Shown in pieces: positions 40,486 to 52,592 of a stretch of DNA of 64,000 nt. Both the position numbers and the translations under genes were made by a program. The stretch is from Pycnopodia helianthoides (Eukaryota; Echinodermata; Asteroidea; Forcipulatida; Asteriidae). Each line of letters begins with the position of its first letter. Within the stretch, counting starts at the first letter, position 1. The notes beneath the pieces were generated by a model, which saw only the letters and a list, made by a program, of their open reading frames with translations, did no database searches and was not told the DNA's origin. The stretch lies in the NCBI GenBank assembly GCA_032158295.1, contig CM063246.1:17023168-17087167 (forward strand), written 5' to 3'.

Positions 40486-40814
40486 TTATGAGCAGTCATC
40501 TAAAACATCAGATTTAAATAAGTCTGGTATTTTAAGCTGAAATTTAAATGTGCACATTGGAGAAAACAGACGATTAATCGGCGTAAATGGGTGGTTGGTT
40601 TGAAGCTCCTCAAGGTCCCAGGACAGGCATTTCATTACGACGATGGATGAGAGGTTGGTTATGAATACACAAGGGCCACCATTCTGCACTACAATCAAAT
40701 GACCAGCAGGGTATGCCAGCTTTCTCAAGATAGTAAGACAAATAGAGGAAATCGAGGTCAGAGATGAGCGACCAACATCCGGTAGGACTTGCTGATGAGG
40801 ATTCACTGCAGAAG
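40486..40814 (-). CDS. Possible exon of an unidentified gene (3' part, with stop)
   Basis: The acceptor CAACTTGGCAG| opens a frame, phase 1, of 109 codons to a TAA at 40486. It begins SAVNPHQQVLPDVG and includes ICLTILRKLAYPAGHLIVVQ and MKCLSWDLEEL. The phase agrees with the donor of 41092-41220. Composition is coding-like, with alternating hydrophobic and polar residues, but I do not recognise the family. The true exon could end earlier at a donor. It is transcribed in the same direction as the Neto-like gene and lies about 6 kb upstream of its start. Confidence 0.4.
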
Positions 40815-41091
40815 CTGCCAAGTTGAGATCAAGAATGAGACACAGGTCACTTTAATACTAGACGGAATTGTTGATTTGAGGATACAGCAGCTGTGTTATC
40901 TAACACAGAGTGAATAATTAACAGACCAGATGAGAGACAGCAATTTCAGAGAGGCAATAGGTATACTACAGACTGTCAGATAAGGTTCCAGTTATCTCGG
41001 CAGGTAATTGGTATCACACAACACATGGAAGAACGAAATGGAGATACGGGGCCGCTACTTGATGTAAAGAATGATTGATTCAAACACATAC

Positions 41092-41220
41092 CAGTCACCA
41101 ACTTGAACATGTCCACATCTATTTGCACGGGCATGCTGGAGAATAAAGTCGTCATGATCATCAAAGAAATGCACTCCTCGTCACCAGCAGCATAGCCAGG
41201 GACGGCAAAGTATTCCCAAC
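41092..41220 (-). CDS. Possible exon of an unidentified gene (symmetric 1-1)
   Basis: 129 bases between TTTCACTATTGCAG| and GACTG|GTATGTG, phase 1 in and out. It encodes WEYFAVPGYAAGDEECISLM then TLFSSMPVQIDVDMFKLVTG. Both borders are good splice consensus and the frame is open only in this phase. It joins in frame to 40814-40486. Family unknown; no upstream partner exon found with confidence. Confidence 0.45.
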
Positions 41221-42047
41221 CTGCAATAGTGAAATCCTTCTCGATACCTGTCCCTGAATATTACACATTGCCTCCGGCATTGTGTATTATAATTCCCAAC
41301 AATAGATTTAAGCGTAACACGTTTAATAGAGAGGAATGTTTCATTGTCAGTATGCCCTCAAGCAATGGCCTACAAAAAACAAAAATGTTATGTTAGCGTA
41401 ACAGGCCAGAACAAATAGGATAGGTAGATAGTTTTGTTGCTTTTATTATTATTTTTCTCTCTCCCAGCAACAAAAATGACATGTTTTCTAATTGTTTTAG
41501 ACTTCCAAGAAAGCAGCCCATGCATTCACTATTGTGAAACGCAGCGCAGTATAGTGGGAGTCTTGTACGCGACTATACATGTACAGTACATGTATGTGTA
41601 TCTCTCTCTGTACATTATATCGGGCATGTACAATCTTCTGCATGTTCGTTGTGCAAAACATTGTGCACTCCATGGTTCCACGCGTGCTATCGTCATACAA
41701 CAATGAGAAATGGACAGAAATGATTTCAAACGAATATATAACTAGTTTCCATAGATTTTAAATATAAAATTTCTTCCCTTGAAAAAGAAAATACCCAGGG
41801 TCGGCCGTATGTTTAGGATCGGTCGGGTTACACGCAAACATAACAATTTTTGTTTGGCCTTGAGGTAATTATGCAATATAATAAACGAGCAGGTGTCGAA
41901 TTCTGTTTTCCTAAATCTCAACTTGACAAAGAAACGTCCTTATTTAAAAACAAAAAATATGCTAACACATTTGCAAATGACGAAGAGATGGCCCGAGAGG
42001 AAAAGAAGCCTTTGTGCTTGAGAGGCTTCCTCAGAGTACCTCCTTAA

Positions 42048-42423
42048 AGGTGCTGCATATACGTTTGGTAATTTGAGCCTACTGATTGTGTTAATCCTAT
42101 ATAATTGTAAGTACATACAATAAAACTAACCTGTGAAAATTTCACTTCAAAAGTTAGTCGGGTTTTTGAGATATCACCGAAAAACCGGAGCGAATATTTC
42201 TAGGAAGAATATTCCCCATAGGAATACACAGTCTCAGTCTGAGAAGCGTTCTCAGATTCAAATTTTGGGGAATAAAAAGTGATATATTTTCCACAACCGT
42301 AGTACTTCGAAGTTAAAAGTTTCTCAAAATTCATTATACTACCCAAAGCTGATGTCCTTCTTACCAAGTAAGTTTTTATTGCCATTATTTTTCAGAGTCA
42401 TTACCAAACGTGTACTGTGCCTT
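42048..42423 (-). mobile_element. TTAA-type MITE, family B, copy 2 (inverted)
   Basis: Left end AGGTGCTGCATATACGTTTG preceded by TTAA; right end ACCAAACGTGTACTGTGCCT followed by TTAG (one change). The interior is the reverse complement of the 13519-13879 copy (for example TACTTCGAAGTTAAAA, ATTCATTATACTACCCAA). Confidence 0.7.
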
Positions 42424-42919
42424 TAGAGGCATGCAAGGATACACACTCCCATTTTAGCCTAAAACTACGGCAGCATCTCTCGTCCTTATGATGCCAAAAT
42501 GAAAACTGTCTTTTATAAGGGTGATAAGCAGAGACAATGTGGCCTGACTTGCAAGATTCATTAAGACATCATGCCCAGAGTAAACCCCTGTAATCATTAG
42601 TGTCTGTTCAATAAACTTGGAGATTATATCGTATAAGAGGTCGTCTGCACTAATAACTAATCTTATTTCGGATAATTATTCAGTCCGAGCCTATATATTA
42701 GGGTAAACTTAATAACAAATTGCATACAATGAAGATTAATTTGCACAACATTACGCGCTCAATGACCTCGCTACCAAAGGTTCATAGCTACTTTCAGAAG
42801 GACGAATAATTATCGCTACAACAGTCCACATTACGTTCAAGACTGTATAAACTGGAGTAAGTATTGTATTGAGGATTTTGCGGTATAGCATAGGATCGGA
42901 ACTGTCCTCTGACCCACCA

Positions 42920-42990
42920 GCCAACCTCAGTGGTCTAGAGGTTGAGACAACTGCTCTATAGAATTTTGAGTTCGTGGGTTCAAGCAAATC
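42920..42990 (+). repeat. tRNA-like sequence (SINE head)
   Basis: CAGTGGTCTAGAGGTTGAGA resembles the A-box side of Asp/Glu-type tRNAs and GTTCGTGGGTTCAAGC is a B box about 45 bases on. The anticodon arm does not fold cleanly, so SINE-derived is the likelier reading. Confidence 0.45.
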
Positions 42991-43094
42991 CTTCCCGAGA
43001 TGCATCATGGTTTCTTCCTGGGGGACCCAGAGTAGTAGTGTAATTTCACTATAAATTCACTAAAACGAAAGGACATTGGAATAACAAGAAAATG

Positions 43095-43225
43095 TATCGA
43101 TACTGTGGCCCACTGCTCCGGCTTTGGCTCCGGCTTGGCCTCCGGCTTGGGCTTGTCAGTAAGTTTGATAACATACACGGGATTGGTGTGGACGGTGTCT
43201 AAGCCGGATCCTAAGCCCAAAGCCG
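43095..43225. repeat. CCGGCTT-rich inverted element
   Basis: CTCCGGCTTTGGCTCCGGCT and repeats at 43113-43155 are mirrored by AAGCCGGATCCTAAGCCCAA at 43201-43222. Probably a small foldback MITE. Confidence 0.5.
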
Positions 43226-43229
43226 TTGT

Positions 43230-46200
43230 TTTGGGTCTATATCAGGGTGGACAACTTCTCTGTCACTATACTGTATATCAAAGTCTTAATGTACTCGTAG
43301 TCGTACAATGTTCCAGGTGGTATCTTGCTTTCCCTTTGACGTGCTATGTGGACCCAGGCTGGAATCCCACCTTGGAGGGAGTGTAACAGATATTGATCAG
43401 TTATTGTGTGATGTAACAGCGCCCTCAAGCGATGTTGACGCCATTCTTTTAAGATTCACGAAAAACGTTGTACCCGAGAAAGTTTGCACAGAAGAACACT
43501 TAATTCTACCTTCCGAAAGTGTTATTTGATGTAAACAAAGCGGCATGAAGGTTTTCACGGAGTGAGATATGTGAAGGATTGACAGGAGATTCAGAAATAT
43601 AACTGCTGCAACTGAACCCTGACATTCTAAAATGAATATAATTCCATACACTTCAGTTCAGTGAGAACATCTGTTGTTTTGTTGCGTAAACTCTATCCGA
43701 TCTCGGTGACAGCTACAGGGAGCCTCGCATGTGGATTGGGTTTTCGTTGGTTTCCCCTACTTGGGGTTCCCTCCCACATAAACGGAATATTTCTTCGACG
43801 TGTTCAACTGTATTTAGGCCTATACGGGTTTCAACCCAAAATGTCTTATAACGGCAGAAACATATGTGCACTACAGACCACTATATTATTGCAACTTTCA
43901 CTTTCATTTGTACAGCAAAAATATGATGCAGTTGCAATAATGATTAACCTAACGTCGTCGTCTTTTATTGAAGCATGGAGCAATAAACTGTTCCATGTTT
44001 GAAGGTACTGATTCAGATCGTGAAATGAGCTTAAATACAACAGTCAAGATGAGAGATCGTTCTCATTATGACATTTTCATTGCTAATGATTTTGAAGGTC
44101 TTTGGTATAAGTCAATTAAGAGGTTGTTTGTTATCACTTTTCGCTGACTTCTCTCCATGATGAAGATTTTTATTGTTTCTAAACATCTATAGGTAAAAGT
44201 TTTTCTACAAACACCATATAGGCCTACAGTTACGTAATCTTGCGTGAACAAACTTGCCTGGGCTTTGCCTTTCTAGAACGATCCATTCATAAAAACGATA
44301 CGTATAATTCCTATGCTCAAAAAGTACATGTGACCCCATGCCCAGGGTTCGTATTATTCTGCTTATACTCTGAGTACTTTGAATGTATATAATTGGTTTC
44401 ATCTCATAATTTTATTATTAGGCCTATTGTTATATTATTTTGTTTATTTTAATGAAAGAATGTTGACATCATCATCATGAATCACAAAATCAAGTCTCAA
44501 AATCAAGTGAGTAAAGCTTCTTCCAGCGCGTCCTATACTGTAGACAGTTGATTGGTTGTATAATTAACTTAGTGAATTGCCGGCTGTCCTTTTCATTCCC
44601 CTCCTCCTACATACTTAAAATGGCGCAGCAATCAGTCATCAAAGAGTCGGCAGATTCTTGTAATCGTTACGACCCAGTCATCTAGCACGGACATACCAAG
44701 TAATCATTCCTTATAACCTCGGATTGATCCTCACGGCGAGATTCATCACCATCAGTTGTAGGAAATTAACGTCCTCGCTGTTTATTATGTATACAATCAA
44801 TTACTAAGCTGTTTGAGTAGGACCTCCGGAATAATTAAAAGATAAATCTCAGAATGGTGTTTGAACACTAGTGTTTCCTCTAAAAAGATCAATGGGCGTT
44901 GTTGGTAATAGCTGAAAATTGAACGTCTGTTACGGCATCCTTTTTTATTTCGACCGACCCTGTTTAATTGTACAAGCCTTATGAGTGTTAAGCTTCGTGA
45001 AAATGATACACTTCGAGAAAATAATGTAACGTATCAGGGCTTAGAAAGCAAAAATCTAAAGAAGCTTTGAAAAAGTATTTTTTAATTTTTTAAAAGTTCA
45101 TTGCGTGCCCTATGAAAACTTAAGAATACTCGAAAACTGAAATTAAAAGCCCGCAGGCTCCATGCTGCGCAAAGACCTAGTTTTGCCTAAAACCCGAAGT
45201 ACAATTTTCAAGCTAGTTCATAAAAATGCCCTTTTTAGGGAGCCAGGTTTTACATATTTTTCAGCAATTAATATTTAATGTGAAGCTGATTTTATGAGTT
45301 GCATTTCAGGGTTTAACACAAATTGCTTGATATGCGCGGTATGACGCGTGCGTTTGCAATTTCAACGCAACCCACGTTCATAATATTATATGACGAGCAA
45401 GACAGTGCCTTTGAGCTTGAGTTTGACTGGACCTAAATAGTTTCATTAATGATAGACATAGTCAAAAAAGGATTTACAGGAATTGAGCGTGCAAAAAACC
45501 CGCATAACAAAACTATAGACCGCCATTATACCACGGTACTCAAGCAGACAAACACCGAGGTAAAAACACTGTACAAGAGATTCCTCTGTTTTCTTGAATT
45601 CGTTCCAATTTTGACCCGGATCGTGACGTAAATTTCACGTTGAAATTCAAATGACATCGACTATCAATAGAATTGATCGGAGAAAACGAGGCAAATTCAG
45701 CATGCCGCTTTAATGAGGTAAGGGTTATTCGGGATTAGTGTTCAGACGATGCCTTGTGGATGCCTTGTGGTTACCTCGGATGTGATGGGCCCAGGTTGGA
45801 CCGTCTCGGATGATGAGTCAAATCTGTACTTCAGATATTCATCACAATGGGAAGCAAATAAACTATTTCATCTGTCACAGAAAGAGCTAATCGTGCCCCT
45901 TTATAATAATGTATAAACTATATAGGTTTACTTTCAATAGACTATGTAAGTTGACCTCGAGAGTGTACAAGCTTTTGCAAGATCTGGACTTCCGGGCACC
46001 TTCAACAGCAGCTACAGCATGTATTGTAGCAGTTGTTTTCGAGAAGAACTTGTATTGCGGTGTTTTATAATTTTCTTCAATTGAATATGGTTTAAAAAAA
46101 AAATTAAAAAAAACACTAAATTTAGCAATTGTAAATTGTAAACAATTTCGCAAATCTTGGAAATAATATATATATTTATATATATATGACCATAAAGAAC

Positions 46201-47785
46201 ATGCAATAATAGGCGAACGTCGTGATCCTTGACTAAAACGCATGCAAACTCGAGCAAGCTGCTATAAAGTACGGTATCCAAACCGCACAAAACGAAGACG
46301 TCGTTGTCCGAGCCGGATGATGGCGGTTGAGCACTATTTCTTAATTTTCTCATACATTTTCCAGATTTTATTTTAGTTTTTTTTCTTCAATCAAATTGTT
46401 AGTTTTAAATGTAATCATTCCACCAAATATGTTTTGAGTGGTGAAAAGGCGATTTGATAAATATACAAAACGCATAAAATTACACCCATTACGTTAATCT
46501 CTCAGAAGCTCAATGATGACCTTATCGTCACGAGACATACTTTTCACACGAGGGAAATAAGAAGGGTGTCCATGGTCCTAAGAATACAATGTTGCCAAGT
46601 CCACACCGTGTGAAATGTACCTGTGCTCTGCACAAGCACAGGGTTAACTACACGGTCTATATTGACAGTCCTTCATTAAGCTTATATCGCATTGTTATGT
46701 CGTGTAATTATGCCAGCTGTTGAAGATTTAGTTGCATACGATCTAAACAAACGAATGTGAAAGATAATCGTGGCTATTACTTTGATTGAAAAATTTGTTT
46801 TTTTAGATGAAAGGAAAATACAGTATAGGAAACATGTGCTACGAACTCCCATTTCAACTGATTTCAACTCATTGTGCGGTTTAGCGTACATAATTAATTG
46901 GTTCAGTCACTCAATCATCTTGACAGGTGCACCGCTGGGTGGTAAGCTGAAATAATACACAATATCACGTGTTTCGTTTTTTTCTTACCCAAGTTAACAT
47001 ACGGTTCCCTCCCATGGCCATTTCATGTTATTTCTTTAAAATAAATACACAGATTATGAGCTATGATAGCCTTCACAATGTGATAGCTTTCAAAATGTGT
47101 TTCCATGATGGTACATGTTACAACTTGTCTTTCAAGAGATCTATACAGACTGTGAGAATCTCTCATCGTGGTCATCGACCTTTACTTCATCAACGGTTGC
47201 AACTGTCTTTTATACGCTCCTCTATAAAGTTCACTTAATAACACTGAGAGAATTGCTGCGTCTTACAGCCTACCCCAAGGGGAATCGAATTAGAATTGTT
47301 GTTCAAAACTACAAACCTCATAGGGCCTATAAACAAGGCAAAGCTATAAATCCATTACAGACACATATATTCACAGGTAAAGGAAACTCAATGGATTCCG
47401 AACATTAAATAACTTACTGCAATACCCTCCATGAGATACGCCCGTTGATTATTAAATTGTAGGGCGCCCTTGCAGAACGTGTTCGGTTGGGGGGGGGGGG
47501 TATGCATTCAGACCATCTTGCCCGTGTTGTCTGCACTTTGAATCAGGCGTGGAGTGTAATAAGAGCTGCATCATTCTAATACATGAGCTTATTGTGTACG
47601 ATCAATGCAGCGTCTGAAGGGAAACCAATCAATGATGATGTGGAGTGATGGTTTTAAGACCAATCGTCAATCACCGTTTATTGAATATTTACCCAAAATA
47701 GTCAGGGTGCTTCAAATTACGTTAAACACAGAATGAAGCAAATGAAGCAATCCAATTGCCCCTACGGTATTTCGATGTCTAGAAT
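43230..47785. other. No gene recognised with confidence
   Basis: AT-rich sequence. A 21-codon frame starts at 44629 (MAQQSVIKESADS) in a good start context after a pyrimidine-rich stretch, but it stops at once. A plus-strand stretch at about 47272-47378 (YPKGNRIRIVVQNYKP) has plausible splice borders but no partner. A G-run lies at 47489-47499. Confidence 0.3.
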
Positions 47786-47787
47786 CC

Positions 47788-47932
47788 CCGGGGCTGATTT
47801 AAGATTGATCTTAACTGTGTATCAATCATAATTGCTAAGCAAAATGTGATGTCACAATACAAATCACTACGGTGATATTAACAACTCGTCTTAAAATGAA
47901 TCTTAGTGCTTGGTGTAATCGAGCCCTGGCCT
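47788..47932. mobile_element. Small foldback MITE
   Basis: GGGCTGATTTAAGATTGATC on the left faces AATCTTAGTGCTTGG...AATCGAGCCC on the right, an imperfect inverted repeat of about 145 bp. No reading frame. Confidence 0.4.
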
Positions 47933-49159
47933 GGAATGTGCTTTGTCAACTTTACCCACCGTACCGACGTCCCAGATGAAGTACCGGACAAGTGCAATTG
48001 CTTTCAGAGATGACTATATTAGTTCATTTTCAATTTGTTTTCCTGAAATGAAAGTAGGGCATGTAAACTTGGCTGTGATCTTGACCGTGATGTACGCACT
48101 TAGCATAGATCTCTAAATGGACCACACGTCTTGTGGTGTAGTTTGTTCAATATTGCAGTGTGAGGTTCCATTGGTTGTTCATTCAGCCTATTATAGTAAA
48201 CCTCATTCAAACAGGTTGGGCCACCAATCACACATTATGATACATACCAAATTATTTGTGCGCATGTAGCCTAAGGAAGGTCCTTTTAATTCTAAGGTTC
48301 CAATGCTTTTCCAATTATTAAAATAGGGTCGGTCGACAAACAAAATCGAAGACAAAACTTTACGTTTGCTGCTGCATAAATGCCTAATAATATAATGTCA
48401 AATAGCGTGATTCCGGTACGTTGTCTCTTTGTTTATTTTACCAGTGAGATTTGTTTATATTCACAAACATGTTCTTGTTTTGATCATGGAGCTGTAACTC
48501 CATGTTTTGATGCAATATGACTATTTTGTCAACATCTTATTTTTTTTTTATAAATGGCTTTCGAGGTAGCTTCGCCGTCATTACTCGGATCAAACGTCAC
48601 ACAATACACGTCATAAATTATGCTGTTCGGATGGCATGGCCGACTCGAAAAGCGTCTCCCATTACTGCTATTTGTTTGTGTCAATAAGGACGACGATTAT
48701 GATACTTCAGCATTTTGTTTGAACTGTTTCAAGAGCAATCGATTGCATTGTGCTGATTTTCAACCTGATACTATAATTAGGGTGCGTTTTGAGTAATAGT
48801 TTCCCAAACGTTACCCAGTCAAAAAGGGGCCCACTTGGGGAAGCTACTCAACGCACCCAATGGGTGCGTCTGAGCAGCAAGCTCATCAAGCCTCGCTGTT
48901 GGTTCATCGAGTCACTCAGTGCCACCATTAGTACCCTGCTCATGAGGGGTATCAGCTTTGGAATAATAACACTGTAAGATTTTAAGAACGGTGGGTAGTC
49001 ACTAAATTTGTTTTGAAATTTTAATAGGGACAATAACTACCAACAGTTCTTAATAACGGGGTGCCTGAATAAAAACAATGCTATGCGGTAAACAGTATGT
49101 GTTTTATGTTTGTGTTTACCAATACACCAAAGCACTGTATACTGGTACTCAATAACAGT

Positions 49160-49240
49160 GTACGGGAGGCCTGTGGAAACCTTTGGCATTCTAGATCAGA
49201 TGTCTCACCACTAGACCACCGATAGAATTGCCCGGTAGCT
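49160..49240 (-). repeat. tRNA-like sequence (SINE)
   Basis: On the minus strand GGTGGTCTAGTGGTGAGACA followed by TCTGATCTAGAATGCC and AGGTTTCCACAGG. Same family as 52525-52592, which retains a better B box. Decayed. Confidence 0.45.
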
Positions 49241-49783
49241 ATATTTTAGCAGCGGGTACCATAATGATTTTAATAGTATGTGTTTGTTTAGAACCTGCAG
49301 TCATTGAGACATTGACACAGGGTCCACAGTCGCAGATTTACACTCAAACTGGTTAAAATCGGGGATGAACCTTGGACAATTTGTCCGTCTATGGTCTAAG
49401 GTGACTTCAAATCTGACAAGACTAATTTAGAGAAAATTATCTAGCTCTGATTTAGAAAATCAAAAACTCCAGTTAGGCTTCATGTGCACCGTCACTCGCT
49501 TTGGGAATTAAGGACACGAAACAGACTTAAAGGAAGTTGAACACAGAACGGGTTCCCACTTTGTGGCGTTCATCTGACTCGATGTACACAATTCCCTCAG
49601 AACTGATTCTTTCCTATTTATAGTCATTGTCTAGAAACCTTTCGCATTGTGCAGCTATTTTGTTTTATTGTTATTCGTTACCAATGTGAGGCTGAAAGTT
49701 TCCACAGAATGGTCCTCCTTTCATGACAAATCAGTATTCATAGTTTACAACAACAAAGATTCGGGAATATATTTATGACTTAA

Positions 49784-50117
49784 AGGTATTGTACACTTTC
49801 GGTAACAGCTCAAAATCAGTGTCCACATTTTGTGTGATTAAACATATGCATGAACAAACAAACCTGTGAAAGTTTAAGCTCAATTGGTCATCGAGGTCAC
49901 GAGAAAATAGTGAAAAGAGATCTTATGTGTTTTCTGTTTTTTCAAATTATCGCGCGCGATAATTACTATTGTTTTACTCGTTTCTCAGAAACGATAGCAT
50001 TTTAGGCAGAAATATTTTAAGGAACACTTTCTACCATTACTTACTTTAAATCATGTAAGTTATGTGTGAATCTGTGAACATTGTGTTTTTCGATCTTACC
50101 AATAGTGTACAGGGCCT
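49784..50117 (+). mobile_element. TTAA-flanked MITE, family B relative
   Basis: Ends AGGTATTGTACACTTTCGGT and ACCAATAGTGTACAGGGCCT with TTAA on both sides (TTAA at 49780 and 50118). 334 bp; interior GGTCATCGAGGTCACGAGAA and a central TATCGCGCGCGATA palindrome. Confidence 0.75.
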
Positions 50118-50374
50118 TTAAAGGTGGGAACGTGAAGGTTTATCAGCTGCTAAAAACCCGGTTCAAACCGCACGGGAAAGCGAATGCTGATGAGCGAATA
50201 ATGTCGTGGGCTCTCGGTATGTGCGCATGCCTTTCCAAGTGAGGCAAGAAAATTCGCTTGGCTGTCACAATTCGCATAAGTATGAACCATTCTTTTATTT
50301 CAACCGTAAAACTAGTTCGTTATGGTTGGACCGTGGTAAGTCATACGGTGGTTCATATTTGCCAAATCGCGTTT

Positions 50375-50480
50375 TCGCCGTACATCGTTATGTCGCCGTA
50401 TATATCGCAATAGTACGGCGGTATAACGCAATACGGTCAGCGATATAACACAGTATACCGTGCGATATAACGCCGTAAAA
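50375..50480. repeat. Palindromic cluster of CGGTATAACGC words
   Basis: Inverted and direct repeats of CGCCGTATATATCGC, ACGGCGGTATAACGC and GCGATATAACGCCGT over about 100 bp, able to fold into several hairpins. Confidence 0.6.
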
Positions 50481-50489
50481 ACATGAGTT

Positions 50490-50635
50490 CTATCGGACTT
50501 GGCGAATGTAATAACCAACCCTTTCTCAATGTATTGCTTTGTCACCTCAGCAAGTGCCCCACACAGTAAAAGGGCAATCTGCAATGCGTTCAACTGTGTT
50601 GTATTTCTTTCAAGACCACTTCCGATGAAATGCAT
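50490..50635 (-). CDS. Possible exon, unidentified gene
   Basis: The minus-strand frame has coding character: SGLERNTTQLNALQIALLLC then GALAEVTKQYIEKGLVIT, an amphipathic helix-like stretch. Exact borders are not clear: I see no strong acceptor, and several weak donors lie around GGGTTGG. Family unknown. It may belong with the exon pair at 41 kb or with 52 kb, but I cannot show this. Confidence 0.25.
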
Positions 50636-52046
50636 GCAGGTACAAAGCTACAGTTAGTCTCTGTCAATCATTGACACTTGGACAGTTGTTTTTTTGCTCC
50701 GTCTTTCGAATTTAATTCCCTTCAAAGATTGCGAGGTTCAACATTTAAAGGTTGACTGGCTCGAAGTGTGCTGCACTTTGTGCGTCTTGTTGCTGCTGTG
50801 TTAGACGAATTAATTTAGGTCCGCCAAATAATGATTGATAGGCGTATAGGGTATTTTCGACATCGTGCATATTTGGGGGAGTTCATCCAGTCAATCAATC
50901 AATCAAACAAACTGTGTAAATTAAATTAAACAAGGTGCCCACAGTTTCGAGAAGACAGCAACGAAACATTTCTTAAATTATTTCAGACAGATGTTTTCTC
51001 GGGACAATTCATTAGTAGGCCTATGGTCTATAATGCTCTTGGATGAAAATCGACAAATTGAATCTCGGATCACAAAATAACTATCACATCTTTCATCACA
51101 TAAAAATTAACAGTTACACTAATTAACAAGTACACTAGTTAGAAAGCATCTAAAACGCATACCAGTACATCAAGCAATAAATTGGATAAGAGTCGTGAGT
51201 CTACTAAATTGATCTAAACCAAGCGGAACCGCACAATGTTCCAGGAGTTGTACCCTGTGATGGGAAGTTCGTAATAAATGAGGGATTTGATGGCCACTGT
51301 CTGACACAGGTGGACCCTTGTCACATTCTTGCGTTTTAGACCCGAGCGTAGTAAACACTTTGTTTGTTGTTTGTGTTGACATTTGTTTTGAACATGTTAT
51401 AAGATAGGGTTTAGTCCCAATCCCATTCCAGGAATGTTCTTTCTTTAGAAGCTACGCTGCTAATAACGAAAACGAAACTTACCAATATCTATAGAAAACA
51501 TACAATTCAACAATACAATTTAAAGCTGTAGTAAGACCTGCAATAACATCAGTACTTCCGTTAGAAAGTCACGTGCATACTGAAATTTTAAATTTTTAAC
51601 AAAGCAAATTTTTATTTTTTACAACGATAGGCCTATTGGCGGTGTGAACTTTTTGGGATAATCTGTGTGCACTTAATGACGATTGTTGTTTGGCATCTCA
51701 AGAAACCTAATGCGAAAACGAGATCCGGTGTATATCATTAGTATACAGCGAGGTCTATACGAAGTAAGCATCTATTGCGTTAATGCCGGGGTGTAGACCG
51801 AATTAACCATCTAATGAGATCATGTTAATTACAGGTGCATTGTCAAGCATTGACTAGCTTATTATCTAGTCACCACTATACTGCTCCATATAACGTTATT
51901 ACTGCTCCCTTTCACATTAGACGCTTATCGTATTATAGGGGATGATTAAATATCCGCTGACGGTCGCAGTAGTTCACAGCGTAAAAAAAAAAACACCACT
52001 GAATTTACAGATCGTGTTCCCAGCACTCAATCAAAGTCTGTGCTGG

Positions 52047-52350
52047 TTAAATGAGAAGGCACATGATCAGTAATGAATTGGATAGGTTTTCTGAAAACAA
52101 GTTCATCTTATTTTTTGATTTGTAATGTGAAATTTGCGTCTGAAATAAGCTGAGATAATTTAGTGAATGGCTTTCGCTTTTAGAGCTTGAAGTTTCTTTA
52201 ATGGTGCTACACGATGAGCAGAAGGCTGCTGTTCTAGGGTAACCTTTTGTTTTAATGAACATCGTGCAACATTGGCCTAATTGATATGTATGTCCACATG
52301 AGAATAATTGAATTGCATTACGTGGACACCTTGATTTCAAATTCAACTCG
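52047..52350 (-). CDS. Possible terminal exon with RING-like cysteine motif
   Basis: After the acceptor AGTATTACAG| the frame reads NLKSRCPRNAIQLFSCGHTY, then QLGQCC, and later AAFCSSCSTIKETSSSKS, to a TAA at 52047. The spacing C..H....C....C..C resembles the C-terminal zinc finger of Vps8/Vps41-type vesicle-tethering proteins (FSCGH.YH..C), but the usual second His is Gln, and the first CxxC would have to sit in an upstream exon that I did not find. It could be a decayed copy. Confidence 0.3.
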
Positions 52351-52524
52351 CTGTAATACTTCTTACTATAACATGAATCTGATTTGCATATAATCACTTG
52401 ACACATTCGGCTGAATATTTGAATACTATTGTAGCCATATTATCTGGTTTTACCCTTACAGCAACGATGCGTGTAAGGCACTCAGTACTTTCCCGAGCTC
52501 TGAGAAAAATTCCCATATGCATAT

Positions 52525-52592
52525 TACTCGGATGGGATTGGCGAACCCACGACCTTTGTCATTCTAGAGCAGATGTCTTACCACTAGATTAA
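52525..52592 (-). repeat. tRNA-like sequence (SINE)
   Basis: The minus strand has TCTAGTGGTAAGACATCTGC (A-box side) and AAGGTCGTGGGTTCGCCAAT (B-box side), matching the SINE-like copy at 49160-49240. Confidence 0.5.

Noticed and set aside
42751..43008. Minus-strand ORF of 85 codons
   Set aside because: It overlaps a tRNA-like SINE and has no protein motif.
44629..44695. 21-codon frame MAQQSVIKESADS... in good start context
   Set aside because: Too short, with no downstream exon or conserved motif; noted only as a possible transcription start area.
45887..46353. Minus-strand ORFs of 113-118 codons
   Set aside because: Only a short part looks coding; the rest is AT-rich with poly-A and TA runs, and splice borders are weak.
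47272..47378. Plus-strand exon candidate with YPKGNRIRIVVQNYKP, perhaps a CUB start
   Set aside because: Borders are acceptable (TTACAG| and ACAG|GTAAAG), but there are no conserved cysteines and no partner exon; likely chance.
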